A DNA stretch of 64,000 nucleotides from contig NZ_KB893653.1 in the NCBI RefSeq assembly GCF_000374145.1, forward strand, positions 754,510-818,509, written 5' to 3'. The translations under genes were made by a program, and so were the position numbers. This DNA is from Neomegalonema perideroedes DSM 15528 (lineage in GTDB: Bacteria; Pseudomonadota; Alphaproteobacteria; Rhodobacterales; Rhodobacteraceae). Shown here piece after piece: positions 52,700 through 61,213 of the stretch (position 1 is the first letter of the stretch; every line of letters starts with the position of its first letter). The notes beneath the pieces were generated by a model. It had not been told where the DNA came from, ran no database searches, and saw nothing but the letters and a program-made list of their open reading frames with translations.

Positions 52700-52783
52700 G
52701 CCCAGATGGCGGAATGGTAGACGCACTAGTTTCAGGTACTAGCGCTGCAAGGCGTGGAGGTTCGAGTCCTCTTCTGGGCACCA
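52700..52783 (+). tRNA. tRNA-Leu (CAG)
   Basis: An 84-base class II tRNA with encoded CCA. Acceptor GCCCAGA/TCTGGGC, anticodon stem CTAGT/ACTAG with loop TTCAGGT, a long variable arm (CGCTGCAAGGCG region) and T-stem GGAGG/CCTCT. The anticodon CAG reads Leu CTG, the main leucine codon at this GC content. Confidence 0.96.
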
Positions 52784-52853
52784 AAATTCCGGACGGGTCG
52801 AGGCGAAGAGGCGAAGTCCTCGATCACAGCCGACGACCCGCCCCCTCGACCTT

Positions 52854-52877
52854 AAGCCCGCAGGCTCCTGCGGGCTT
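52854..52877 (+). terminator. Terminator-like hairpin after tRNA-Leu
   Basis: AAGCCCGCAGG, two bases, CCTGCGGGCTT is a perfect stem. Only short T-runs (CTTCGTCGTTT) follow, so termination may be partial. It is 70 bases downstream of the tRNA. Confidence 0.6.
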
Positions 52878-52962
52878 CGTCGTTTCCAGAGCCTTCGGCT
52901 TCGGATCTCCGCAACCCGCGCGGCGCCTGCGCCTGATGGGTCCGCGCTCTGGATTTCGCCGC

Positions 52963-53577
52963 ATGACCGTCATTCGTCTTCATGAGGGCGATTTGCCCGC
53001 CGGCCTCGACCTCGGCCCCGTCGTGGCCGTCGACACCGAGACTCTCGGGCTGCGTCCGCATCGCGACCGGCTGTGTCTGGCGCAGCTCTCCTCCGGAGAC
53101 GGGACGGCGCATCTGGTCAAATTCGCGCCCGGCCCGATCCACGCGCCGCGTCTGGCGGCTTTGCTGGCCGATCCCCGGATTTTGAAGCTCTTTCACTTCG
53201 GGCGCTTCGACATCGCGGTTTTAGACAAGGCTCTGGGCGCGACCGCGCGTCCGGTCTGGTGCACGAAGATCGCCTCCAAGCTCTGCCGCACCTACACCGA
53301 CCGCCATGGGCTCAAGGAGATCTGCCGCGAGCTGCTCGGCGTGGACGTCTCGAAGGCGCAGCAAAGCTCGGATTGGGGCGGCCCGACGCTGACTTCCGCG
53401 CAGCTTGAATACGCCGCCGGCGACGTGCTTTACTTGCATCGGCTGAAGGCCGAGCTTGAAACCCGTCTTGAGAGAGAAGGGCGTCTGGATCTGGCCGAGG
53501 CCTGCTTCCGGTTTTTGCCCGACCGGGCGCGGCTGGATCTCGCCGGCTGGCCCGAGTCGGATTTGTTCGAACATTAG
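52963..53577 (+). CDS. Short RNase D-type 3'-5' exonuclease
   Basis: A 204-residue DEDDy exonuclease. Exo I is VAVDTETLGL, Exo II FHFGRFDIAVL and Exo III YAAGDVLYLHRL, giving the four acids and the tyrosine. It has no HRDC domains, unlike E. coli RNase D (375). This short form next to kdsD and the lpt genes is common in Alphaproteobacteria; it probably trims RNA 3' ends. The ATG at 52963 is the likeliest start; another lies 27 bases upstream. It precedes kdsD by 9 bases. Confidence 0.9.
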   Translation: MTVIRLHEGDLPAGLDLGPVVAVDTETLGLRPHRDRLCLAQLSSGDGTAHLVKFAPGPIHAPRLAALLADPRILKLFHFGRFDIAVLDKALGATARPVWCTKIASKLCRTYTDRHGLKEICRELLGVDVSKAQQSSDWGGPTLTSAQLEYAAGDVLYLHRLKAELETRLEREGRLDLAEACFRFLPDRARLDLAGWPESDLFEH

Positions 53578-53586
53578 GCGTTCCGC

Positions 53587-54597
53587 ATGACCCCCGCTCT
53601 GGCTCTTCCTCTCTCCGCCGCGCGCAAGCCGCAATCCGAAGCCGACCTCTCCGTGGCCCGCCGCGTGCTGAAGGTCGAGGCGGAGGCGATCCTCGCCCTC
53701 TCCGAGGCGCTGGACGACCGCTTCGCCGCCGCCGTCGATCTGCTGATGACCGTGCGCGGGCGCGTGATCGTCTCGGGCATCGGCAAGAGCGGCCATGTGG
53801 GGCGCAAGATCGCCGCCACGCTGGCCTCGACGGGGACGCCCGCGCAATTCGTGCATCCCGCCGAGGCGAGCCATGGCGATCTCGGCATGGTCACCGCCGA
53901 GGACGTGGCTCTGATCCTCTCCAACTCCGGCGAGACCAAGGAGCTCTTCGATCTGCTGAGCCACGCCGGACGCTGGCGGATTCCGATCGTCGCGATCACG
54001 GCCCGGGAGGAAAGCACGCTGGCCCGCGCCGCCGCCGTCCCTCTGATCCTGCCCAAGGCCCCCGAGGCCTGCCCCATGGGGCTGGCGCCCACCACCTCCA
54101 CCACCATGACCCTCGCGCTGGGCGACGCTCTGGCGGTGGCGCTGATGGAGCGCCGGGCCTTCAATCCGGACCGCTTCCGCATGCTGCATCCGGGCGGCAC
54201 CTTGGGGGCGGCCCTGCTGCGGGTCGAGGATCTCATGCGCGCGGGCGAGAGCCTGCCGCTGATCTCGGTCGACGCGGAGATGGAGGAGGCCGTGCGCGAG
54301 ATCACCGCCAAGGCCCTCGGGCTGGTGGGCGTGGTCGACGGGCGGGGCGCTTTGGTCGGGGTGATCACCGACGGCGATCTGCGGCGCCATATCGTCGGGC
54401 TTCTGGATCTCTCCATCCCCGAGGTGATGACCGCCACGCCGCTCACCGTGCGGCGCGGGGCCATGGCCGTCGAGGGGGTGGCGGTGATGAACGAGCGCAA
54501 GGTGACCGCGCTCTTCGTGGTCGACGCCGACGGGCCGGGGGCGCGTCCGGTGGGGCTGCTGCATATCCACGACTGCTTGCGCGCCGGGGTGAAATGA
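53587..54597 (+). CDS. kdsD: D-arabinose-5-phosphate isomerase KdsD (KpsF/GutQ family)
   Basis: KdsD turns ribulose-5-phosphate into arabinose-5-phosphate, the first step to Kdo of the LPS core. The SIS domain is at about residues 35-180 (VSGIGKSGHVGRKIAATLASTGTP in part, HPAEASHGDLGM, ILSNSGETKEL), followed by HPGG and two CBS domains (residues 205-330). At 336 residues it is full length. It overlaps lptC by ATGA, tying Kdo supply to LPS export. Confidence 0.94.
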   Translation: MTPALALPLSAARKPQSEADLSVARRVLKVEAEAILALSEALDDRFAAAVDLLMTVRGRVIVSGIGKSGHVGRKIAATLASTGTPAQFVHPAEASHGDLGMVTAEDVALILSNSGETKELFDLLSHAGRWRIPIVAITAREESTLARAAAVPLILPKAPEACPMGLAPTTSTTMTLALGDALAVALMERRAFNPDRFRMLHPGGTLGAALLRVEDLMRAGESLPLISVDAEMEEAVREITAKALGLVGVVDGRGALVGVITDGDLRRHIVGLLDLSIPEVMTATPLTVRRGAMAVEGVAVMNERKVTALFVVDADGPGARPVGLLHIHDCLRAGVK

Positions 54598-55247
54598 CGG
54601 CCGCCGCCGCGCCTCCCGCCGCGCCGCGCAGCCGTCGCCGCTGGCGGACGGCCTTCTGGGCTCTGGCGGCGGCGGCGCCTTTCCTCGGGGTCTTCCTCGC
54701 CTCCTCGCGGCCTTCGGCGCCGCTGATCGTGCTGTCGCCTCAGGACCGCGAGGCGCTGGAGGACGGATTGCGTCTGACAGGCCCCCGGCTTTCGGGCCGC
54801 ACCGCCCAAGGCGAGGCCTACGCCTTGGCGGCGGATTGGGCCGAGCCGGACGGGCCTCAGCCGAAGCTCGTGCGGATAGGGCCGCTGGAGGGCCGCTTCG
54901 AGGCCGCCGACGGCGCGCCTTTGCGGCTTCAGGCGGGGGGCGGCGAATTCCTCGCCGAGAGCCGCGAATTGACCCTGACTCAGGGCGTGCGGGTCGAGTC
55001 CGAGGAGGGATATTGGATGGAGACCGAGGCCGCGCGGCTCGACGGGCGGACTCAGGCGGCGAGCAGTCTGGCGCCGGTGCAGGGGGCGGGTCCGGCGGGC
55101 GAGATCTCGGCCGAGTCTTTGGAGGCTCTGGACGGAGACGCCCGCAATGTGCTTTTCAAGGGGCGCGTGCGCATGACCGTGCTGCCCGCCGCCGCGCGCG
55201 GCTCTTCGGCCCCGGCGAGGTCCAGCGAGGAGATCCCCGATGACTGA
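54594..55247 (+). CDS. lptC: LPS export protein LptC
   Basis: LptC is the bitopic inner-membrane protein that passes LPS from LptB2FG to LptA. It has one N-terminal helix (about residues 18-37) after a basic start, then the LptC/OstA-like beta-jellyroll: SGRTAQGEAYALAADWA and LTQGVRVESEEGYWMETEAA (split over two strands). It has 217 residues. Sequence conservation is low, as usual; position between kdsD and lptA is strong support. It overlaps lptA by 8 bases. Confidence 0.88.
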   Translation: MTAAAAPPAAPRSRRRWRTAFWALAAAAPFLGVFLASSRPSAPLIVLSPQDREALEDGLRLTGPRLSGRTAQGEAYALAADWAEPDGPQPKLVRIGPLEGRFEAADGAPLRLQAGGGEFLAESRELTLTQGVRVESEEGYWMETEAARLDGRTQAASSLAPVQGAGPAGEISAESLEALDGDARNVLFKGRVRMTVLPAAARGSSAPARSSEEIPDD

Positions 55248-55800
55248 CTCCCCCCAGACGAGTCCCGCGCCGCGCCGCCTTGGGCGGGCTTGGGCGGCCT
55301 TGGCGCTGCTCGCCGCCTTCAGCCCGGCGGCTCCGGCTCTGGGCCAGGCGGGCCTGGGGGCGCTCGGCGGCTTCCGCCAGAATCCGAATCTGCCCATCGA
55401 GATCGCCGCCGATTCCCTCGAAGTCCGCCAGAGCGAGCAGCGGGCGGTCTTCTCCGGCGGCGTGGACGCCCGTCAGGGCGAATTGCGCCTTCAGGCTCAG
55501 CGCGTGGAGGTGGTCTACGCCGGAGACGGCGGGGCGAGCGCGGCCTCCGGGGCTCAGGGCGCGATCCGCAGCCTGCGCGCCGAGGGCGACGTCTTCATCA
55601 CCAACGGCTCCGAGACCGCTCAAGGCTCATGGGCCGAATACGACGTGGCGGGCGGCGTGGCGCTCATGGGCGACGACGTGATTCTCACGCAGGGCGAGAA
55701 CGTGATTCGCGGACCCCGCCTGCGCATCGACCTGAACAGCGGACAGGCCCGCCTCGAAGGCGGCCGCGTGCAGACGCTGTTCCGTCCCGAAGGTCGATGA
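55240..55800 (+). CDS. lptA: LPS transport periplasmic protein LptA
   Basis: LptA builds the periplasmic bridge carrying LPS to the outer membrane. A signal peptide (cleavage near ALG-QA, about residue 36) leads into the OstA domain: PIEIAADSLEVRQSEQRAVFSGGV, GSWAEYDVAGGVALMGDDVILTQ and VIRGPRLRIDLNSGQARLEGG are typical strands (given here in pieces). It has 186 residues. It is overlapped by lptC and followed after 45 bases by lptB. Confidence 0.92.
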   Translation: MTDSPQTSPAPRRLGRAWAALALLAAFSPAAPALGQAGLGALGGFRQNPNLPIEIAADSLEVRQSEQRAVFSGGVDARQGELRLQAQRVEVVYAGDGGASAASGAQGAIRSLRAEGDVFITNGSETAQGSWAEYDVAGGVALMGDDVILTQGENVIRGPRLRIDLNSGQARLEGGRVQTLFRPEGR

Positions 55801-55845
55801 CGTAAACTCTTGAGCATAGCGAATTCTAAAGGAGGGCCGGGCAGC

Positions 55846-56625
55846 ATGGCCGAAGACGAAGGGTCCGCGCGGGCCGCGGCGGGCGCTTGGGGCGCCGAAG
55901 CGGCTCAAGGGCTCGTCGTCGACCGGATCGGCAAGAGCTTCAGGGGCCGGGCCGTGGTCCGGGACGTCAGCCTCACGCTGCGGCGCGGGGAGGCGGTCGG
56001 ACTTTTGGGGCCGAACGGGGCGGGGAAGACGACATGCTTTTACATGATCGCGGGTTTGGCGCCGGCGGATTACGGACGCATCCTGATCGAAGGTCGGGAC
56101 GCGACGGCCTTGCCGATGCACAAACGCGCCCGCATGGGCGTCGGCTATCTCGCTCAGGAGGCTTCGATCTTCCGCGGCCTGAGCGTGGAGAAGAACATCC
56201 TCGCGGTTCTGGAGATCGTCGAGCCGAGCGCCGCCAAGCGCCGCAAGACTCTGGAGCGGCTGCTCGCGGAATTCTCCATCGAGCGTCTGCGCGACGCGCC
56301 TTCGGCGGCGCTGTCGGGCGGCGAGCGGCGGCGTCTGGAGATCGCGCGGGCTCTGGCCTCCAAGCCCTCCTATCTCCTGCTGGACGAGCCCTTCGCGGGC
56401 GTGGATCCCATCGCGGTGGACGAGATCCGTCGGCTGGTGGCGCAGCTCAAGACGCGGGGCGTGGGCGTTCTGATCACCGATCACAACGTCCGCGAGACCT
56501 TGGGCGTGGTGGATCGGGCCTATATCCTGCACGAGGGTTCGGTGCTGCGCGAGGGCGTCCCGGAGGCTTTGGTGGCGGACGAGGTGGTGCGGCGGGTCTA
56601 CTTGGGCGAAGGCTTCCGTCTGTGA
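55846..56625 (+). CDS. lptB: LPS export ABC transporter ATPase LptB
   Basis: LptB is the ATPase that powers LPS extraction from the inner membrane. Walker A is GPNGAGKTT, the Q-loop YLAQEASIF, signature LSGGERRRLEIARAL and Walker B LLLDEPFAGVDP, H-loop TDHNVRETL: the LptB-type set is complete. It has 259 residues with about 25 extra at the N-terminus. AAAGGAGGG lies before the ATG at 55846. Its partners LptF and LptG are not in the window. rpoN follows after 35 bases. Confidence 0.96.
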   Translation: MAEDEGSARAAAGAWGAEAAQGLVVDRIGKSFRGRAVVRDVSLTLRRGEAVGLLGPNGAGKTTCFYMIAGLAPADYGRILIEGRDATALPMHKRARMGVGYLAQEASIFRGLSVEKNILAVLEIVEPSAAKRRKTLERLLAEFSIERLRDAPSAALSGGERRRLEIARALASKPSYLLLDEPFAGVDPIAVDEIRRLVAQLKTRGVGVLITDHNVRETLGVVDRAYILHEGSVLREGVPEALVADEVVRRVYLGEGFRL

Positions 56626-56660
56626 GCCTCTCGCGCTCCGGAAGGGGCTGAGGTCGCGCC

Positions 56661-58190
56661 ATGGCATTCGCTCCCCGCCTTGAAATCCGTCAGAGCCAGC
56701 AGCTCGTCATGACTCCGCAGCTGCAGCAGGCGATCAAGCTGCTGCAGATGTCCAATATGGAGCTTTCGGAGTTCGTCCTTCAGGAGATCGAGCAGAATCC
56801 CCTGCTGGAGGTGGTCGAGCCGCACGCCGACGCCCCCCGCGAGGAGCCTCCCGCCGACGCGCCGCCCGCGGACGCCGCCTCCGCGGAGCCCGCGGGCCTC
56901 GATTCCGAATTGCGCGAGGATCGTCTGGCCCTCGCCGAGGAGACCTTCGACACCGGGCTTGAAAATCTCTACGCCGACCGCTCCATCGCGGATTCCGACG
57001 GCCCCGCCCCCGGCGACGCGGGCGGCGACTGGAGCAACGTCGGCAAGGGCGGCGATTCGCGATTCGAGGAGATGGGGTCCGCCGTCGAGGAGACCCTCGC
57101 CGAATCGGCCAATCTGCGCGAGCATCTTCTGGCGCAGCTGGGGCTCACGCGGGCGCCGGGGATCGTGAAGCTCATCTGCGCCGATCTCGTCGAGGCGGTG
57201 GACGAGGCGGGTTATCTGCGCGCCGATCTGGAGGAGACCGCCCACAGGCTCGGCGCGGGCGCGGCGGAGGTCGGGGAGGCGCTGAAGCTGCTGCAGGGCT
57301 TCGACCCGACCGGCGTGGGCGCGCGGGATCTGGCGGAATGCCTCGGGCTGCAATTGGCCGAGCGGGACCGGCTCGATCCGGCCATGGCCAAGCTCCTGCA
57401 GAATCTGGAGCTTCTGGCCAAGGGCGAGCAGGCCAAGCTGCTGAAGCTCTGCGGCGTGGACGCCGAAGACCTCGCCGACATGCTCGCCGAGATCCGGCGT
57501 CTGGAGCCGCGTCCGGGCCGCCCCTTCGGCGGCGAGCCGAGCCAGCCGGTGATTCCCGACGTCTTCGTGCGCCCCGACCAGCATGGCGGCTGGACGGTGG
57601 AGCTGAACGGCGAGACTCTGCCGAAGCTCATCGTGAATCAGCGCTATCTCGCCCGAATCAGCGGCGGCGAGAAGAAAGGCGAGGTGAAGTCCTACATCGC
57701 CGAGAAGCTGCAGACCGCCAATTGGCTGGTGAAAAGCCTCGATCAGCGGGCGCGGACGATTCTCAAGGTCTCCTCGGAGATCGTGCGTCAGCAGGACGGC
57801 TTTTTCGCCTATGGGGTGCGCGAATTGCGGCCTCTGAACCTCAAGACGGTGGCCGCCGCCGTGGAGATGCATGAATCCACCATCTCCCGCGTGACCTCGA
57901 GCAAATACATGGGCACGAATCGGGGCGTCTTCGAGCTGAAGTATTTCTTCACGGCGGCCATCGCCTCCGCCGACGGCGGCGCGGCCTTCTCGGCCGAATC
58001 CGTGCGCCACCGCATCAAGGGCATGATCGACGCCGAGGCGCAGGGCGCGCCGCTCTCGGACGACGACCTCGTGAAGGCCCTCCGCGCCGACGGCATAGAC
58101 ATCGCCCGGCGCACGGTGGCCAAATACCGGGAATCGATGAATATTCCCTCATCCGTCCGCAGAAGGCGTCTGGGCGGCGTCCTCGCCTGA
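56661..58190 (+). CDS. rpoN: RNA polymerase sigma-54 factor
   Basis: RpoN directs transcription from -24/-12 promoters with enhancer-binding activators. Region I is the Gln-rich QSQQLVMTPQLQQAIKLLQ; an acidic region II (about residues 50-135) follows; the core-binding and HTH parts include ESTISRVTSSKYMGTNRG; the RpoN box ARRTVAKYRE is at 482-491. At 509 residues it is complete. It sits in the lptB-rpoN-hpf-ptsN order typical of Proteobacteria. Confidence 0.97.
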   Translation: MAFAPRLEIRQSQQLVMTPQLQQAIKLLQMSNMELSEFVLQEIEQNPLLEVVEPHADAPREEPPADAPPADAASAEPAGLDSELREDRLALAEETFDTGLENLYADRSIADSDGPAPGDAGGDWSNVGKGGDSRFEEMGSAVEETLAESANLREHLLAQLGLTRAPGIVKLICADLVEAVDEAGYLRADLEETAHRLGAGAAEVGEALKLLQGFDPTGVGARDLAECLGLQLAERDRLDPAMAKLLQNLELLAKGEQAKLLKLCGVDAEDLADMLAEIRRLEPRPGRPFGGEPSQPVIPDVFVRPDQHGGWTVELNGETLPKLIVNQRYLARISGGEKKGEVKSYIAEKLQTANWLVKSLDQRARTILKVSSEIVRQQDGFFAYGVRELRPLNLKTVAAAVEMHESTISRVTSSKYMGTNRGVFELKYFFTAAIASADGGAAFSAESVRHRIKGMIDAEAQGAPLSDDDLVKALRADGIDIARRTVAKYRESMNIPSSVRRRRLGGVLA

Positions 58191-58194
58191 TTAG

Positions 58195-58225
58195 GTCTTG
58201 AAACCTCCGGGGTCCGCCTCCATTC
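58195..58225 (+). promoter_or_regulatory. Heat-shock-sigma (RpoH)-like promoter of hpf
   Basis: GTCTTGAAA, 14 bases, then CTCCATTC. The -35 part matches the E. coli sigma-32 pattern GNCTTGAAA exactly; the -10 part resembles CCCCATNT with two differences; the spacing is within 13-15. It starts 5 bases after the rpoN stop and leaves hpf a leader of about 150 bases. Confidence 0.5.
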
Positions 58226-58381
58226 TCAGAGAAGGGCGGGTCGGGATCTCCAGAGAGAACCGAGGTCGTCCGTAGGCGTCGGCTTCTTTCCCGCGCCGGA
58301 TTCGCGTCGGGAGAGAAACCAGAGGGAGAAAAGCGGGACGCGGACTCGCTTCGCGCCGCTCAACAAGGAAAAGAGGCCATC

Positions 58382-58984
58382 ATGCGGATGAAAGTCACGG
58401 GCCGTCAGATCGACGTGGGCGATTCGCTGCCGAAACATGTCGAGGAGAAAATCCTCGCCGTCGTCACGAAATACGCCGATGAGCCGCTTGAGACGGAGGC
58501 GACTTTCTCCCGGGACGCCGCGAAGAATTATCGCAGCGAAGTCACGGTCAAGCTCTCCACGGGTCTGACGATTCAGGCCGAGGGCCGCGCCGCCGACATT
58601 TATCCCGCCTTCGAACAGGCCGCCGCGCGCGTCGAAAAGCAGGTGCGCCGGCATAAGCGCCGCCTCAAAGCCCATTCCACCCGCCGCAAGGGCGGCGTGA
58701 ATCGTCTGGAGCCGGCGACCTCCTTCATCCTCACCGCCTATGGCGACGACGAGGCGCCGGACGCCCTCGAAGGCGAGGCCGCGCTCCAGCCCGTGGTGGT
58801 GGCGGAGGCGAAATCGAGCATCCCGTCCTTGACCGTGGGCGAGGCGGTGCTGCAAATGGAGATGGCGGACGAAGCCGTCCTCATGTTCCGCAACGAGGCG
58901 CATGGGGAGCTGAACGTCGTCTATCGGCGCCCGGACGGCCATATCGGCTGGATCGACCCGAAGGGCGCCGCTCAGGGGAGATGA
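58382..58984 (+). CDS. hpf: Ribosome hibernation-promoting factor, long form
   Basis: HPF binds the 30S subunit in starved or stressed cells and pairs ribosomes into inactive 100S dimers. The N-terminal HPF domain (residues 1-100) has VTGRQIDVGDSLPKHVEEKI and the basic helix RRHKRRLKAH; the C-terminal dimerisation domain (about 140-200) has FRNEAHGELNVVYRRPDGHIGWIDP. At 200 residues it is the long form. A heat-shock-like promoter lies about 160 bases upstream. Confidence 0.95.
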   Translation: MRMKVTGRQIDVGDSLPKHVEEKILAVVTKYADEPLETEATFSRDAAKNYRSEVTVKLSTGLTIQAEGRAADIYPAFEQAAARVEKQVRRHKRRLKAHSTRRKGGVNRLEPATSFILTAYGDDEAPDALEGEAALQPVVVAEAKSSIPSLTVGEAVLQMEMADEAVLMFRNEAHGELNVVYRRPDGHIGWIDPKGAAQGR

Positions 58985-59073
58985 GAAGCCGCCGTCCTTG
59001 AGGGGGCGGTCAGGTGGAGGCGGCGTCGGGGCGGGCTTTCCCGCCGCGGCGCCCGAGGCATAGGTGTGAGACG

Positions 59074-59595
59074 ATGCGGATCAGCGATTTGCTTGGGGAA
59101 GCCGTCGAACAGGCGGTGGTTCTGGATTTTCGCGCGTCGGATAAAGCAGAAGCCATGGCCGAGATCGCCGCGCGCGTGGCGCGACGGAGCGGGGTGGGGC
59201 GCGAATACGCGCTCGACTCCCTGCGCCGCCGCGAGGCCCTGGCCGCCACGGGGGTCGGCGACGGAGTCGCCATGCCCCACGCCCGACTCAAAGGGATAGA
59301 TCAGGCCCTCGGCCTGTTTCTGCGGCTGGAGAAGCCGTTGCGCGACTGGAGCCTTCCGTTCCAGATCGCGCCGGACGGACGCGAGACGCCCGCTTCGGGC
59401 GACGACGCGCCGGTGGATCTCGTCTTCGCCCTGATCTCTCCCGAAGAGGCCGGGGCGCAGCATCTCAAGGCTCTGGCGCGGATCTCCCGGACGCTTCGTC
59501 ATGCGGAGACGCGGGCCAATCTGCGCGGAGCGCCCGACGCGCGCAGCGCCTATCTCCTGCTGACTCAGGAGCCCGCCGCCTCTCGCGCGGCGTGA
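59074..59595 (+). CDS. ptsN: Nitrogen PTS regulatory protein EIIA-Ntr
   Basis: PtsN accepts phosphate from NPr and signals nitrogen/potassium state to regulatory targets. The PTS-EIIA type 2 domain is complete: phosphoacceptor His69 in VAMPHARL, DLVFALISPEE and HLKALARISRTLRH. It has 173 residues, about 10 more than E. coli, with a small insert around residues 105-115 (APDGRETPASGDDAPV). The ATG at 59074 is the best start. It overlaps the following kinase gene at GTGA or ends 2 bases before its ATG. Confidence 0.94.
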   Translation: MRISDLLGEAVEQAVVLDFRASDKAEAMAEIAARVARRSGVGREYALDSLRRREALAATGVGDGVAMPHARLKGIDQALGLFLRLEKPLRDWSLPFQIAPDGRETPASGDDAPVDLVFALISPEEAGAQHLKALARISRTLRHAETRANLRGAPDARSAYLLLTQEPAASRAA

Positions 59596-59597
59596 AG

Positions 59598-61088
59598 ATG
59601 GCCGATTCCTCCGTCCCTCCTCTTGAGGCTTCGGCTGCGCCGACGACCTCCGGCGGGGCGGAGCGCGGCTTCAGCCTGATCTCGCGTCCGACGCCGCGCC
59701 TGAGGCCCCGCGCCATGCTGGGGCTGCGCTCGGTCTTCGCGCCGGAGCCCGAGCCTTTGGTTCTGGCGCGCCATCTGCTGCTCTGGCGCTGGCTGGCGGC
59801 GGCGGGGCAGGTGGGCGCGCTGACGGTGGGCTGGCTGCTCGGCTTTCAGATTCCCGTGCTGCATTGCGTCATGGCGGTTCTGGCGCTGGTCTGGTTCAAC
59901 CTCATCGCGATGGTGGTTCTGCCGCCCAACGCCCGGCTCTCCGAGCGGGGGGCTTTGGGCTGGCTGCTCTTCGACGCGGCGCAACTGGCTTTGCTGCTCG
60001 GGTTCACGGGCGGCTTCGACAATCCTTTCTGTCTGCTCTTCGTGGCGCCTTCGGTGGTGGCGGCGGCGGTGCTGACACAGCGCGCGACTCTGGTCGCGGG
60101 GATGGTCTCGCTGGCGCTGAGCGTGGCGCTGTATCTCTGGGCGTGGCCTTTGAGGCGGGCCGACGGGCTGACCATCCTCCAGATCCCCGAGCTGCATCGG
60201 GCGGGGGTGGCGGCGGCTCTGGCCATCGGGGTGGTCTTCGTGGCGGTGCACGTGCGGCGCCTGACGGGCGAGGAGCAGCGCATGTCCTCGGCTCTGGCGG
60301 CGACCGAGGCCGCTTTGGCCCGCGAGCAGAAATTAGCGGCCATCGGCACCTTGGCGGCGGCGGCGGGGCATGAATTGGGCTCGCCTCTGGCGGCCATCGC
60401 CATGGCGGCCAAGGAGATGGAGCGCGACCTCAAGGCCCAGCCCGATCAGGCGGAGGAGGCGGCCTTCATCCGGGCTCAGGTGGAGCGCTGCCGGGGCATC
60501 CTCGCCAAGCTGGCCACGGCCCGCGCCGACGCCGAGGGCCATTTCGACGTCATCAGCCTGCGCGCGCTTCTGGAGGAGGCGGCGGGTCCGGTCACGCCGC
60601 GCGACCGCCGTCTGGAGATCATGGGCGGCGCGGCCTCTTTGCCGGTGGAGCGCCGTCCGGCCATTCTGCACGCCCTGCGCAATTTCCTCCAGAACGCCAT
60701 GGATTTCTCGGAATCCCGCGTGCGGGTCGAGGCGGCGCTCGACGGGGGCAAAGTGCTGCGTCTGCGCATCTGCGACGACGGGCCGGGCTTCTCGCCGGAG
60801 GCTCTGGCGCGGCTGGGCGAGCCCTACGCCTCCACCCGCGCCCGCGAGGCGGGGGGCTCTCCGCGCGAGGGCTACGAAGGCATGGGGCTCGGCGTCTTCA
60901 TCGCCAAGACCCTTCTGGAGCGCGGCGGGGCGCGGGTGCGCTTCGCCAACGCCCGGCCCAACCGCTCGGCGCGTCCGGCGCGCCCTGAGGAGGGGGAGCC
61001 GCTGGAGGGCGCCGTGGTCGAAATCCTCTGGCCCGCGGACCGGCTGCTCGCGCAATCCGTCTTCGCGGAGGATCCGGCGGCGGCCTAG
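59598..61088 (+). CDS. RegB/PrrB-like redox sensor histidine kinase
   Basis: A 496-residue membrane kinase with about six helices (residues 60-220). GGFDNPF at 138-144 is the quinone-site motif GGxxNPF of RegB/PrrB/ActS. The H-box is AGHELGSPL with His258. Cys298 in ERCRGIL matches the redox-active cysteine of RegB. The ATPase has N-box LRNFLQNAMDFS and G1 DDGPGF. RegB kinases control respiration, CO2 and nitrogen fixation. No regA or senC is adjacent; it follows ptsN directly. A GTG at 59592 is an alternative start. Confidence 0.88.
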   Translation: MADSSVPPLEASAAPTTSGGAERGFSLISRPTPRLRPRAMLGLRSVFAPEPEPLVLARHLLLWRWLAAAGQVGALTVGWLLGFQIPVLHCVMAVLALVWFNLIAMVVLPPNARLSERGALGWLLFDAAQLALLLGFTGGFDNPFCLLFVAPSVVAAAVLTQRATLVAGMVSLALSVALYLWAWPLRRADGLTILQIPELHRAGVAAALAIGVVFVAVHVRRLTGEEQRMSSALAATEAALAREQKLAAIGTLAAAAGHELGSPLAAIAMAAKEMERDLKAQPDQAEEAAFIRAQVERCRGILAKLATARADAEGHFDVISLRALLEEAAGPVTPRDRRLEIMGGAASLPVERRPAILHALRNFLQNAMDFSESRVRVEAALDGGKVLRLRICDDGPGFSPEALARLGEPYASTRAREAGGSPREGYEGMGLGVFIAKTLLERGGARVRFANARPNRSARPARPEEGEPLEGAVVEILWPADRLLAQSVFAEDPAAA

Positions 61089-61213
61089 CGCCATACGCCA
61101 GAGGGGGTTGTCCGGGCTTCGGAGCGGGCTAGTCTTCGCCTTCCGGCTTTCGGGGCGGAAAGGCGGAGCGGCTGGCGCTCCGCGAGGGGCTTGCAGGCCT
61201 TCTGGGGGGCCTT

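Noticed and set aside
55810-55845. TTG start for lptB
   Set aside because: AAAGGAGGG falls inside this extension and serves the ATG at 55846.
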